64,000 nt of DNA from Alistipes onderdonkii (GCF_025145285.1 NZ_CP102251.1:3720001-3784000), one strand, 5' to 3'. Shown: positions 55,478 through 64,000, counted from the first letter of the stretch. The notes: generated by a model not told the origin, from the sequence alone. Translations and numbers: made by a program.

Positions 55478-56851
55478 ATGAAAAAGCTTATTATCATACT
55501 GGCCGCAGCGGCCATGACCGGCTGCGGCATCTACAAGCCCTACACCCGTCCCGAGGTGAAAACCGACGGGCTGTACGGCACGGCCGAGACCGCCGACACG
55601 ACGACGATCGGCAACCTGGGCTGGGAAGAGATGTTCACCGACCCCTACCTGCGGACGCTCATCCGCCAGGGGCTGGAGAACAATACCGACCTGCAATCGG
55701 CGCAATGGAGGGTGAAGGAAGCCGAGGCGACGCTTAAATCGGCGCGCCTGGCTTACCTGCCGTCGTTCAACTTCGCACCTCAGGGCAGCATGAGCAGCTT
55801 CGACTGGGCCACGCCGGGCAAAACGTACAGTATCCCGGTCACGGCAAGCTGGCAGATCGACATCTTCAACGGCCTGACCAACGCCAAACGCAAGTCCAAG
55901 GCGCTCTACCTCCAGAGCAAGGAGTACGAACAGGCCGTGAAAACGCAGTTGATCTCGGGCATCGCAAACCTCTATTACACGTTGCTGATGCTCGACGGGC
56001 AATATGAGGTTACCGAGCAAACTGCCGGGAAATGGCGCGAGAGTGTCCGCACGATGCGCGCGCTGAAAGAGGCCGGCATGGCCAACGAAGCCGCCGTAGC
56101 GCAGTACGAAGGCAACTGCCTCGCCATCGAGGCTTCGCTGCACGACTTGGAATACCAGATCCGCCAGGCCGAGAACAGCCTTTGTTCGATGCTGGCCGAA
56201 GGCCCGCACCCCATCGAGCGCGGCCGCCTCGAAAGCCAGCAGTTGCCCGACGACCTGACTGTCGGCATACCGGTGCAGATGCTTTCGAACCGCCCCGACA
56301 TCCGCAGCGCCGAATACTCGCTGATGCAATCCTATTATGCCACCAGCGAGGCACGCTCGGCCCTCTATCCGTCGATCACGCTGAGCGGGACGTTGGGATG
56401 GACGAACAACAGCGGGGCCCGGATCGTCGATCCCGGGAAATTCCTCTGGTCGGCCGCAGCATCGCTCCTGCAACCCATCTTCAATGCCAACGCCAACCGC
56501 GCCCGCGTGAAAATCGCCAAGGCCCAGCAGGAAGAAACCAAGCTGGCATTCCAGCAGGCTCTGCTCAACGCGGGTGCCGAGGTCAACAACGCCCTCACGC
56601 AGTGCCAGTCGGCCCGCGCGAAAACCGACCTGCGGACACAGCAGATCGAGGCATTGGAGCGCGCCGTGGAGAGCACCGAACTGCTTATGAAACACGGCAG
56701 CACGACCTACCTCGAAGTGCTGACCGCCCAGCAGTCGCTGCTTTCGGCACAGTTGAACCAGATAGCAGACCGCTTTGACGAGATCCAGGGTATCGTGAAC
56801 CTCTACCAGGCTTTGGGTGGCGGCCGCGACATTGCAGCGGAGGCGAAATAA
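55478..56851 (+). CDS. OprM/NodT-type outer membrane efflux lipoprotein
   Basis: A 457-residue lipoprotein channel (lipobox AMTGC, Cys16), starting four bases after the permease stop. The NodT pattern is clear: YTRPEV, LGWEEMFTDPYLRTLIRQGLENNTDLQSA, MLSNRPDIRSAEYSL, and LEVLTAQQSLLSAQL near the end. Completes the second RND pump. Confidence 0.95.
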   Translation: MKKLIIILAAAAMTGCGIYKPYTRPEVKTDGLYGTAETADTTTIGNLGWEEMFTDPYLRTLIRQGLENNTDLQSAQWRVKEAEATLKSARLAYLPSFNFAPQGSMSSFDWATPGKTYSIPVTASWQIDIFNGLTNAKRKSKALYLQSKEYEQAVKTQLISGIANLYYTLLMLDGQYEVTEQTAGKWRESVRTMRALKEAGMANEAAVAQYEGNCLAIEASLHDLEYQIRQAENSLCSMLAEGPHPIERGRLESQQLPDDLTVGIPVQMLSNRPDIRSAEYSLMQSYYATSEARSALYPSITLSGTLGWTNNSGARIVDPGKFLWSAAASLLQPIFNANANRARVKIAKAQQEETKLAFQQALLNAGAEVNNALTQCQSARAKTDLRTQQIEALERAVESTELLMKHGSTTYLEVLTAQQSLLSAQLNQIADRFDEIQGIVNLYQALGGGRDIAAEAK

Positions 56852-57432
56852 TGAAAAGGGGAGCGACCAAAGAGGAGATCATCCGCATCACGCAGGAACT
56901 CATCACCCGGAACGGCATCCGTGCCGTCCGGGTGGATGAGATCGCGCAAACGCTGGGGATCTCGAAACGCACCCTCTATGAAATGTTCGCTGACAAGGAA
57001 GACCTGGTGAGCGCCTGCCTCGATTTCATGTGCCATCAACAGCAGGAGCGCATCACGGCTTACAGGAAACGCCGCAGCAGGAGTTCGCTGCAACGGGCCT
57101 TCAAGCTGGTATACGAATACATCGAACACCTGTATACGGTCGAAAGCAGTTTTCTGTCCGACCTGCGCCACAAGGTGGCCTACGCGGAACATTTCGACGA
57201 ACACCGGGAATTCTGGCGCAACGAACTGGCCGCCCACCTGCGCGGAAGCCGGGAAGAAAAGCTCCTGTTGCCCGAAATCGATGCCGAGAGTTTCGCAGAC
57301 CGGATTCTGGAAACGATCTTCGAAATGCGGATAAACAACGCGACGCGCGAGGAGTCCTACCTCTTTTGCAGGACGATCCTGCGCGGTGCGGCAACCCGCG
57401 AAGGGGTCGAGCGGATCGACAGCCACCGATAA
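56851..57432 (+). CDS. TetR-family regulator at the end of the RND operon
   Basis: A 193-residue regulator with HTH IIRITQELITRNGIRAVRVDEIAQTLGISKRTLYEMFADKEDLV. Its ATG overlaps the stop of the channel gene by one base, so it is read with the pump. With the divergent AraC gene, the pump may answer to two regulators. Confidence 0.92.
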   Translation: MKRGATKEEIIRITQELITRNGIRAVRVDEIAQTLGISKRTLYEMFADKEDLVSACLDFMCHQQQERITAYRKRRSRSSLQRAFKLVYEYIEHLYTVESSFLSDLRHKVAYAEHFDEHREFWRNELAAHLRGSREEKLLLPEIDAESFADRILETIFEMRINNATREESYLFCRTILRGAATREGVERIDSHR

Positions 57433-57451
57433 TTATTCTGTAACACAACGG

Positions 57452-57488
57452 AAATCCCCGCAGGGCTCCCTCCTGCGGGGATTTTATT
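57452..57488 (+). terminator. Strong intrinsic terminator of the second RND operon
   Basis: A 13-bp perfect stem (AAATCCCCGCAGG with CCTGCGGGGATTT, loop of 7) followed by TATTT, 19 bases after the TetR stop. Confidence 0.85.
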
Positions 57489-57602
57489 TCCGCGCAGGAG
57501 GGCTGCCGGCAGGCAAAGCCCAAAGGCCGCGGTGTCGGGAGCAGAATCAGAATACGGGGAAGGAAGGAGGGGGAAGGCACTGCCAGGTACCCGGGAAAGG
57601 GG

Positions 57603-57700
57603 GAGGCGGTCTAACAAGTCCAATTATAACGATTTCACCCCCGTCAGAGTCAGTTCCGACGGGGGTGATTTTCATTTTCAAAGAGTTGTTAGACAACCTC
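57603..57700. repeat. Palindromic intergenic element, copy B
   Basis: 98 bases bounded by 18-base inverted arms (57603-57620 and 57683-57700, 15 of 18 matching) around an 11-bp hairpin (TCACCCCCGTC, 57635-57645, with GACGGGGGTGA, 57658-57668). Resembles a MITE or REP element. A degraded copy lies at 25755-25854. Confidence 0.7.
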
Positions 57701-57721
57701 TTTTAGATCATTTAACGCTGA

Positions 57722-60148
57722 CTAATAGAGCAGGGCCTCGTCGGCATCGTCCTGATACCAGTCCACATGCTCCCGGCCGCCCGATGCCGCCCATGCGTTG
57801 AAATAAGTATAGACGTCCCGGATATCGCTGCGTTCGAGCGGATAGCGGAACTCACCCGGGATACACAGCGCCCACATCATGTAGTTGTTCTTCACACCGT
57901 CGCCCTTGGTGACGAAATAACGGTAGGGATCCGACTCCAGGAAGGTGTTGCCCGATACGACCGCGAATTGCGTCGGCATGCGCCCCGGCATGTGGATCTC
58001 CTTCTCGCGGGTGAACATACCCGAACTCTTCTGGTTCACGACGATGAACGCATTGAGTGCCGATTCGCGGACAGCCGCGGGATCGACCGGCTGCGCGAAG
58101 GTCACGGTCGTCGTGTGTTTCACGGTCGGTACGGCCACGCCCTTGGTCGTATTGATGTAAGTCCCTTCGCCCAGTATCTCCTGCGAAGTGTTGAAAAGCG
58201 GGATTACGGCCAGCTCGCTGCCCGATTCGGGGCCGGGGCCCGCAAATGCACCGCGGCCGAAGGTCGTATTCGTGGTTTCCACGCCGGCGACCTCCGACGC
58301 ACGTACCTTATCCAGCTGGACGGCAAAGGCATTCAGGTGCGCGGCACCTGCAGCCTTCAGTTCCCAGTTGATGCGGATCAGGTCGACCTTCCCGGTCTCC
58401 TTGTCGCTGCGGCGGTCGACGCTTACGACCACCACGACATCGTTCATGTCGTAGTCGCCGATCCACGGCCAGCCATCCTCAAAGCAGTAGGTATAAGGGG
58501 CACCCTTGACCTCGATATATTCGGGTTCGGGTTCCGGATCGGGAGTAACGGGCTGCCTGCCGCCGTTGCAGATGGCCTCGGGGATCACGACCGTTTGCTT
58601 GGCGCGCATCACGGCGCCGCCGGTGAGGCTGCTCTCGTCGATGACATATTTCGCATCGGCCGCATTGTCGTATACGACCTCCATCAGCCCGTCGAACTTC
58701 GTCCCGTAATAGCGCGAACTTACGCCCTTTTCGCGGATCATGACCACGGCCATGAGCTGGTCGGATGCGGCCTGACTCACGATACGCACATTGCCGCCCG
58801 ACTTATGGGCATTATATTCGTCCATGGTGAAGATCGCTCCGGCAGCGGCGTACAACTCCGTATTGCTGTTGAAATAGACCGTCCCGGCATCGAGCCCCGC
58901 ACCGGATGCAATATAGAATCGGGCACCTTCAGCGGCAATTTCCTCGGCTACGGTATGGCAATTCACATAGAGCGTGCCACCCCCGCGGGCTTCGAGCTTA
59001 TCCATCGTGGCCACGCCCTTCTGGAACGTAACCGACTGGTTGGTCACGTAGAAAGTCCCGTCGATAACGACCGAACCGTTCTCGCAGTTATACAACTCCG
59101 CATGGCTGTTGAGCCGGAAGTCCGCGCTCTCCGCCTGGCCGTCGTTGTAGAGTTTCGCATAGTTGGTGACTTCGACCTCGCCGGCCTGCAACACGCCCGT
59201 GGCGCCATTATAGAACTCACAGGAGTTGTTGACGTCGAACAGTCCGTTGACAACGAACGTACCTTCGTTGACCACGGCCTTGCAGGAAAAGTTGGTTTTC
59301 CCGGTGGTGAACTTACCGCCTTCGAAAACGAAAATCGCGGGGTTGGGTGCGTTCTGCTGCATGTTCGCACTTGCTTCACGGATGTATACCTCGCCGCCCG
59401 GAAGCACTGCGAGCGTCGCCTGGCCAATCGTAACGGAGGCATCGAGCGTCAGTTTACCCGCCACGTAGAGGATCGGCGAGGGGTTGGGGCTAAAGGTTCC
59501 GTTCAGGCTGATATTGCCCGTAACCTCAGCTCCTGCCGGGATATAATACTCCGCAGCGGCAAAAGGAGCCCAGCTCGCACCCAGGTCGATCTTGCCGGCA
59601 GGCGTATTCCGGATGATGGCCCCCTCGGCGAAATCACCCTCGGCCTTCGCTGCGAGCCGCGGGTAGTCGGGCATCGAACTGTCGGCCGCGGCGCGCGTCA
59701 TGCCGGCCATCCGGAGTGAGGGCGTCCCGGCTGCGGCCTTCATCTGCGCACCGGCGACGTTCACCGACGCTGCGACCGGTTCCATGGAGACGGCCACCGT
59801 ACCGTCGGGCAGGGTGGTCTGGACATAAATGTTCCCGATCCCGGCCGGGATCGTCACCGCGGTCTCGAACACGGGGCGGGATGGCGTCACCACACCCATC
59901 GCCACGATATTGCCGTCCGAGAGGATCGGAGAGGAATAAACACGGATAACGGCATATTGGGGCGCACTGCCCGTAACACTCGGCATGCCGACCGAAATAT
60001 CCAGGTCACGGGTCGTTTCCCATTTGAAATCAGCGGGAACTGCAGACGAGGGCTCCTGCGGTTCGCCGCTGCCGGTGCCCATGTGTTTCTGGCACGAAAA
60101 GGCCAAAAGCGTCGTTGCAATAGCTGCAACAGCGTAAAGTCGTTTCAT
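57722..60148 (-). CDS. LruC-domain (DUF4842-like) surface lipoprotein
   Basis: An 808-residue lipoprotein (lipobox AFSC, Cys19). The first about 160 residues form a beta-domain. The middle (about 185-470) is a long beta-helix-like region with regular turns (EFYNGATGVLQAGEVEVTNYAKLYND). The C-terminus (about 560-808) has FEDGWPWIGDYDMNDVVV, the acidic calcium-site-like motif of LruC/DUF4842 domains. A surface or adhesin-type role is inferred. Its substrate or ligand is unknown. Confidence 0.8.
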   Translation of the reverse strand: MKRLYAVAAIATTLLAFSCQKHMGTGSGEPQEPSSAVPADFKWETTRDLDISVGMPSVTGSAPQYAVIRVYSSPILSDGNIVAMGVVTPSRPVFETAVTIPAGIGNIYVQTTLPDGTVAVSMEPVAASVNVAGAQMKAAAGTPSLRMAGMTRAAADSSMPDYPRLAAKAEGDFAEGAIIRNTPAGKIDLGASWAPFAAAEYYIPAGAEVTGNISLNGTFSPNPSPILYVAGKLTLDASVTIGQATLAVLPGGEVYIREASANMQQNAPNPAIFVFEGGKFTTGKTNFSCKAVVNEGTFVVNGLFDVNNSCEFYNGATGVLQAGEVEVTNYAKLYNDGQAESADFRLNSHAELYNCENGSVVIDGTFYVTNQSVTFQKGVATMDKLEARGGGTLYVNCHTVAEEIAAEGARFYIASGAGLDAGTVYFNSNTELYAAAGAIFTMDEYNAHKSGGNVRIVSQAASDQLMAVVMIREKGVSSRYYGTKFDGLMEVVYDNAADAKYVIDESSLTGGAVMRAKQTVVIPEAICNGGRQPVTPDPEPEPEYIEVKGAPYTYCFEDGWPWIGDYDMNDVVVVVSVDRRSDKETGKVDLIRINWELKAAGAAHLNAFAVQLDKVRASEVAGVETTNTTFGRGAFAGPGPESGSELAVIPLFNTSQEILGEGTYINTTKGVAVPTVKHTTTVTFAQPVDPAAVRESALNAFIVVNQKSSGMFTREKEIHMPGRMPTQFAVVSGNTFLESDPYRYFVTKGDGVKNNYMMWALCIPGEFRYPLERSDIRDVYTYFNAWAASGGREHVDWYQDDADEALLY

Positions 60149-60471
60149 AAATTGATATTTTTAATCCATCCCATCGTGCGTTGCGCACTTTCTTCGACAC
60201 AAATATAAACATTAATTTCCAATTTAAAACTTTTTCGCCCTTTTATTCGACAAAAAAGGCCAGCTTCGCAAATATGGCATGCAAAATCCCGGCCGCAAAA
60301 CCGCCTTTTCAGGGGAGTGGCGAAATGCCTTGGGGCTAATTAAAAGTGCAGGACAGGGGCACAGAATTGCGGAACAGGAACTTAACCTAAATACCGGGCA
60401 GGGAAAACCGGCGGAAACCTTGCCGCAATGGGCGGGCACTCCGAGACCGGGCAATTATCGCGGATGCCGGC
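60149..60471. other. Gene-free stretch with the LruC-gene promoter
   Basis: 323 bases. On the minus strand a TATATTTG -7 box lies at 60200-60207, 51 bases before the LruC-gene ATG. The rest up to the AraC stop at 60472 shows no gene or clear terminator. Confidence 0.5.
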
Positions 60472-61335
60472 TCAATGACATGAATGGTTGTTTCTATACT
60501 CCCTTGGTGACATATGCTTCATCTTCCTGAAGATACGGTTGAAATGCGGGACATCGTTGAATCCTACGGCATAGCATATTTCCGACACCTGCTTCTGCGA
60601 ATGTACCAGCAGCTCGCAAGCCGTATTCAAACGATACCGGGTAACGAACTCGGAAAAAGTCATTCCCTTGCACCGCTTGAAATAAGAGCAGAACGCAGAG
60701 CGGTTCATGCCGACCTCGGCCGCAATCTCATCCAGAGAGATGGTATGGACGTAATGTGCCATCAAATAAGCGCTGATTTGCTGCATACGCCGCACATCCC
60801 GCTCGATGCGCATCGGCTTCCCCGCAAACGTATGGTCGGACGAGGTGAAAATGACAGGCAGCAGGCGGAACATTTCGCACAAACGGCCCAATTCATCCTG
60901 GTCGTTCATCCGTGACAATGTTTTGCGAATGATGCGGGAGCTTTCGGAACCGAACTTCCGTGCATCGGTCGGAAACGTGATTCCAGCCAGTCGGTTGCGC
61001 AGTTCAGGAAACACGTCCACACACCGCTCCACCAACGAGTGGCTGAAGGCCACCATCAGATACCGGACGTATCCCCGTTTGTCCGCCGAATCCGACGCAT
61101 ACTCCCAGCGATGGAGCATGGACGGCGGTATCAACGCCACATCACCAGCCGCAAAGGGCTGCAACGTATCGCCCGCCATCCGCCTGCCGCACCCGTGAAC
61201 GACATAATACAGTTCCCACGCATCGTGCCGGTGCAGCTTGGCTTCGACATTTGTTTTTACACATTGGTCTATGAAGAAGAACGAATGATCCTTCACTTCG
61301 GGCAATTCATAAGGGATAGCGGTATCTTCCATCAT
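60472..61335 (-). CDS. AraC-family regulator
   Basis: A 287-residue regulator with an N-terminal cupin sensor (AKLHRHDAWELYYVVHGCGRRM, PSMLHRWEY) and C-terminal double HTH (ISLDEIAAEVGMNRSAFCSYFKRCKG, then VSEICYAVGFNDVPHFNRIFRKMKHMSPREYR). Divergent from a nitroreductase gene, its probable target. Confidence 0.92.
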   Translation of the reverse strand: MMEDTAIPYELPEVKDHSFFFIDQCVKTNVEAKLHRHDAWELYYVVHGCGRRMAGDTLQPFAAGDVALIPPSMLHRWEYASDSADKRGYVRYLMVAFSHSLVERCVDVFPELRNRLAGITFPTDARKFGSESSRIIRKTLSRMNDQDELGRLCEMFRLLPVIFTSSDHTFAGKPMRIERDVRRMQQISAYLMAHYVHTISLDEIAAEVGMNRSAFCSYFKRCKGMTFSEFVTRYRLNTACELLVHSQKQVSEICYAVGFNDVPHFNRIFRKMKHMSPREYRNNHSCH

Positions 61336-61413
61336 GGCATGTAAATTAACGTTCCTGCAAATCTACGACAAATGTATGAAACAATACCACAAATACACAA
61401 CAATAAAGAGGCG

Positions 61414-61421
61414 TAACTTTG
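61414..61421 (+). promoter_or_regulatory. -7 box TAACTTTG of the nitroreductase gene
   Basis: TAACTTTG, 39 bases before the ATG at 61461. No TTTG at the -33 position, consistent with activator dependence. Confidence 0.5.
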
Positions 61422-61460
61422 CAACTGTAAACGACAAGTGTAACCTAAAAACGTATTGTT

Positions 61461-62090
61461 ATGGATTTCTATCAAGTATTGGAGAAAAGGAGAACCATCC
61501 GCGACTTTTCCGACAGGGAAGTGCCGGACGAAGTATTGGGAAGGATCTTGGCGGCGGCGTTCAAGGCCCCGACAAACGATCACCTGCGCCAGTTGGAGTT
61601 TGTAGTCGTGCGGGGGCAGGAGAACATCTCCCGCATGATCTCGCCCGTTGCCGAAAACACCGAAAATATTCAGCAGGCGGGATTGGAAGCTGCCGCCGGT
61701 GTGATGGACAGGGACGAGCACGCCATGTTTACCGACGCACTGCCCAAGCAGCAAAAGATGCTCATGCAGAGCGGATGCCTCGTCCTGCCGTTCTTCCGGC
61801 AAAAGGATTGTCCGCTATGCGAACCCGCCGATCAAAGTTCGCTCAATTATTTTGCTTCGGCATGGGCGGCAGTCGAGAACATCCTGCTGGCGGCAACGGC
61901 GGAGGGGCTGGCCTGTGCGTTCCGTATCCCCATCGGCAATGAACCGGAACACGTCAAACGACTGGTCAACGCTCCCGAAGGATACGAATTCACCTGTTTT
62001 CTTGCCATTGGCCATGCAGCCCCAAACGCCCATCTCAGCAGGCAGAAAGAGATTCGTACGGAGGAGAGGATCCACCAAAACATTTGGTAA
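61461..62090 (+). CDS. Nitroreductase-family flavoprotein
   Basis: A 209-residue FMN-dependent oxidoreductase. MDFYQVLEKRRTIRDFSDREVPDEV is the classic start, APTNDHLRQLEFVVV binds FMN, and AAVENILLAATAEGLACAFRIP is the conserved central helix. A Cys-rich DCPLCEPADQSS in the middle is a variation. Divergent from the AraC gene. Confidence 0.9.
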   Translation: MDFYQVLEKRRTIRDFSDREVPDEVLGRILAAAFKAPTNDHLRQLEFVVVRGQENISRMISPVAENTENIQQAGLEAAAGVMDRDEHAMFTDALPKQQKMLMQSGCLVLPFFRQKDCPLCEPADQSSLNYFASAWAAVENILLAATAEGLACAFRIPIGNEPEHVKRLVNAPEGYEFTCFLAIGHAAPNAHLSRQKEIRTEERIHQNIW

Positions 62091-62214
62091 CCACGGCAAG
62101 AATGATATGGTAAAAGCGGCTCGGCTCGACATGCCGGTAACGCCTGCGAACGAAAAGTTATCCATCTTTTTGCAAAAAAATCGGGCCGACCGCAAGCATG
62201 AGCCGAAAAATTCC

Positions 62215-62222
62215 TATATTTG
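62215..62222 (+). promoter_or_regulatory. -7 box TATATTTG of the met operon
   Basis: TATATTTG, 28 bases before the leader peptide ATG at 62251. It places the start of the leader transcript near 62227. Confidence 0.6.
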
Positions 62223-62250
62223 CACACAGGAAAACATCCGAAAGCAGAAA

Positions 62251-62349
62251 ATGATTGCCACGACGACATACCACGACACATACGGCGGCTCGCTCCGCAG
62301 TATGACCATGGATATGATGTACATGCGCAACCGATTCCGCCGGGTGTAG
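62251..62349 (+). CDS. Methionine-rich leader peptide, 32 aa
   Basis: A 32-codon frame (62251-62349) between the -7 box and an intrinsic terminator. It contains MTMDMMYM, five Met within eight residues, just before a basic tail (RNRFRRV). Met is a rare residue, so such a run upstream of metY points to a ribosome stalling sequence that senses charged tRNA-Met. The last codons include an antiterminator arm. The peptide itself likely has no role after its synthesis. A longer in-frame extension upstream lies before the promoter and is not used. Confidence 0.75.
   Translation: MIATTTYHDTYGGSLRSMTMDMMYMRNRFRRV
62339..62345 (+). promoter_or_regulatory. Antiterminator arm of the met attenuator
   Basis: GCCGGGT can pair with ATCCGGC at 62375-62381 (7 bp, one G-T), which is the 5' arm of the terminator. 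A ribosome ending translation at 62349 would cover this arm and allow the terminator; one stalled on the Met codons (about 62302-62325) would leave it free. Confidence 0.6.
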
Positions 62350-62373
62350 ATTTTCCGTGTATACGAACGACAC

Positions 62374-62404
62374 AATCCGGCTTCAGAGAGGTCGGATTTT
62401 TTTT
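62374..62404 (+). terminator. Attenuator terminator upstream of metY
   Basis: AATCCGGC pairs with GTCGGATT (8 bp with one G-T, loop of 9) and is followed by an uninterrupted T run to 62404. It lies between the leader peptide and metY, with no other gene to end. Confidence 0.8.
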
Positions 62405-62427
62405 GTAACGACTAAAAAACAGATAGC

Positions 62428-63714
62428 ATGGCTGAGAAAAAATTACGTTTCGAGACATTGCAGATCCACGGAGGGCTGCAACCCGACGACCCAACGGGTG
62501 CCCGCGGTGTGGCAATATATCCCACGGCGGCATACCGCTTCAAGAGCTGCGAACACGCCGCCAAACTCTTCGACCTGAGCGAAGGGGGCAACATTTACAC
62601 CCGGCTGCAAAACCCGACCACGACCGTATACGAGCAACGCATCGCCGCCCTGTACGGGGCCGTGGGGGCGCTGGCCGTCTCGTCGGGCATGTCGGCCATA
62701 CTCATCGCCGTGCTCTCGCTGGCGGCCGAGGGCGACAACATCGTCGCCTCGCCGTTCCTCTACGGCGGCACCTTCACCCAGTTCCGCATTTCGCTGCGCA
62801 GGCTCGGCATCGACTGCCGCATCGCCCGAAGCGAACGCCCCGAGGACTTCGAGGCGCTGATCGACGGACGCACGAAGGCGATTTACGCCGAGAGCATGGG
62901 CAACCCCTCCTGCACCGTATCGGACATGGAAGCATTGGGCAAGCTGGCCAAACGCTACGACGTGCCCTTCATCGTGGACAATACGTTCGGTGCCGCGGGC
63001 TACCTGTGCAACCCCTTCGAGTGGGGTGCGAACATCGTCGTCGACTCGGCGACCAAGTGGATCAACGGCCACGGCACGGCCATGGGCGGGGTGATCGTCG
63101 ACGGGGGCAACTACGACTGGACCAACGGCAAGTTCCCGCAGATCGACGGCCCGTCGGAAGGGTATCACGGACTGAATTTCCACGAGGCATTCGGCGCGGC
63201 TGCCTTCATCGTGAAATGCCGCGTGGACGGTGTCCGCGACCTGGGCTGCTGCCCCTCGCCGTTCGACTCCTACCTGATGACGCTCGGGCTGGAAACGCTT
63301 TCGCTGCGCGTGCGGCACGAAGTCGAGTCGGCCCGCAGGCTGGCCGAATACTGCCGCAACCATCCCAAAGTGGAGCGTGTCAGCTTCGTGGGCTTCGAGT
63401 CGCACCCGAGCTACGCAAACGCGAAGAAGTATTTCCGGTTCGGTTCGTCGGCCGTCTTCACCATCGAACTCAAAGGCACGCTCGACAGCACCGTACGTTT
63501 CGTCGAATCGCTCAACCTGGCGGCACACATGGTCATGATCGGCGACTCGGTCACGGTCGTTACGCACCCGGCATCGACCACGCACAAACAGCTCGGCGAC
63601 GCAGACCTCGCCGCAGCAGGCGTTACGCCGACCATGCTGCGCATCTCCGTCGGGCTGGAGAATACCGACGACCTCATCGACGACTTCGAACAGGCTTTCG
63701 CACACATCGGATAA
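62428..63714 (+). CDS. metY: O-acetylhomoserine aminocarboxypropyltransferase (sulfhydrylase)
   Basis: A 428-residue PLP enzyme of the Cys/Met metabolism family that makes homocysteine from O-acetylhomoserine and sulfide. Motifs: ETLQIHGG at the start, YTRLQNPTTTVYEQRIAALYG, VDNTFGAAGYLCNPFEWGA, and VDSATKWINGHG with the PLP Lys210. Length is normal for MetY and longer than MetB/MetC. It sits behind the Met attenuator and overlaps the metX start by one base. Confidence 0.96.
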   Translation: MAEKKLRFETLQIHGGLQPDDPTGARGVAIYPTAAYRFKSCEHAAKLFDLSEGGNIYTRLQNPTTTVYEQRIAALYGAVGALAVSSGMSAILIAVLSLAAEGDNIVASPFLYGGTFTQFRISLRRLGIDCRIARSERPEDFEALIDGRTKAIYAESMGNPSCTVSDMEALGKLAKRYDVPFIVDNTFGAAGYLCNPFEWGANIVVDSATKWINGHGTAMGGVIVDGGNYDWTNGKFPQIDGPSEGYHGLNFHEAFGAAAFIVKCRVDGVRDLGCCPSPFDSYLMTLGLETLSLRVRHEVESARRLAEYCRNHPKVERVSFVGFESHPSYANAKKYFRFGSSAVFTIELKGTLDSTVRFVESLNLAAHMVMIGDSVTVVTHPASTTHKQLGDADLAAAGVTPTMLRISVGLENTDDLIDDFEQAFAHIG

Positions 63715-64000
63715 TGGAACCCAGCATTTACAAAGCACCCGGGCCGTTCGTGCTCGAAACGGGGCATACGCTGCCCGAGCTGAGGATCGCTTACCACACC
63801 TACGGCAAGCCCAATGCGGCGTACGACAACGTCGTGTGGGTATGCCATGCCCTGACTGCCAATTCGGACGTGGCGGACTGGTGGCCGCACACGGTGGAGG
63901 CGGGGTGTTTCCTCGACCCGGCACGCCACTTCGTGGTCTGCGCCAACATCCTCGGGTCGCACTACGGCACCACGGGGCCGCTGCACGTGAACCCGGAAAC
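63714..64000 (+). CDS. metX: Homoserine O-acetyltransferase, N-terminal part (3' end outside window)
   Basis: The first 95 codons of an alpha/beta-hydrolase-fold acetyltransferase: LETGHTLPELRIAYHTYGK, WVCHALTANSDVADWW and FVVCANILGSHYGTTGP are the conserved N-terminal parts of MetX. The catalytic Ser lies beyond the window. It makes the O-acetylhomoserine used by MetY. ATG overlaps the metY stop (TAATG). Confidence 0.93.
   Translation, partial: MEPSIYKAPGPFVLETGHTLPELRIAYHTYGKPNAAYDNVVWVCHALTANSDVADWWPHTVEAGCFLDPARHFVVCANILGSHYGTTGPLHVNPE

Noticed and set aside
52954..55530. 858-codon minus-strand frame
   Set aside because: Antisense shadow of the AcrB-like permease.
62107..62250. Longer version of the Met-rich frame
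   Set aside because: Lies upstream of and across the -7 box at 62215-62222; only the part from 62251 is in the leader RNA.

Overview
The window looks like a chromosomal segment of a GC-rich Bacteroidales bacterium, most likely Alistipes or a close relative (Rikenellaceae). The reasons are the many -7 boxes of the Bacteroidetes form TAnnTTTG upstream of genes, a Rho factor with a long low-complexity insertion, fimbrillin-like and LruC/DUF4842 lipoproteins, TPR-HTH membrane regulators, and the general protein style. The genus is an inference from memory of such proteins, not a search result. No transposase, integrase, prophage or CRISPR array was seen.

Layout. 1-2904: end of a fimbrillin-like gene, a 43-residue peptide, and a lipoprotein joining a fimbrillin-like half to a PI-PLC-like half. 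3266-5794: rho and a secreted S1/P1 nuclease. 6045-10172: TPR-HTH lipoprotein regulator and a TonB-receptor-type barrel gene broken by one in-frame stop. 10334-16450: thioredoxin-fold lipoprotein, tRNA-Leu, miaA with a pRiA4b ORF-3-like partner, GH18 protein, LuxC-type acyl-CoA reductase, nitroreductase. 16559-19234: tRNA-Gly followed by a type II restriction-modification pair (HTH-fused C5 methyltransferase and a SinI-like endonuclease).

19320-33283 is an efflux district: AraC regulator with an RND tripartite pump, then a TetR-controlled ABC-2 exporter with its own membrane-fusion protein and TolC. 33525-39233: a second TPR-HTH regulator broken by a one-base deletion in a G-run, a small membrane protein, a lipoprotein, and a pair of cytoplasmic proteins sharing a YbjN-like fold, one of which is a trypsin-like protease with a zinc ribbon. 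39512-46785: a six-gene redox operon (aldo/keto reductases, cupin-carboxymuconolactone decarboxylase, flavoproteins, polyferredoxin) with a divergent AraC regulator. 47139-50004: fbaB-ldhA-gpmA, a glycolysis/fermentation operon. 50105-57432: AraC regulator divergent from a second RND pump ending in a TetR gene. 57722-62090: LruC-domain lipoprotein, AraC regulator and divergent nitroreductase. 62215-64000: a methionine operon (metY, metX).

The most notable regulatory signal is upstream of metY. A 32-codon reading frame with five Met codons within eight is followed by an intrinsic terminator and a competing antiterminator arm inside its last codons, the arrangement of a ribosome-mediated methionine attenuator. 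Other points of interest are a 98-100 bp palindromic intergenic element present twice (both at the ends of efflux operons), an inverted repeat at the methyltransferase promoter that could be its own operator, and the protease/YbjN-like gene pair.
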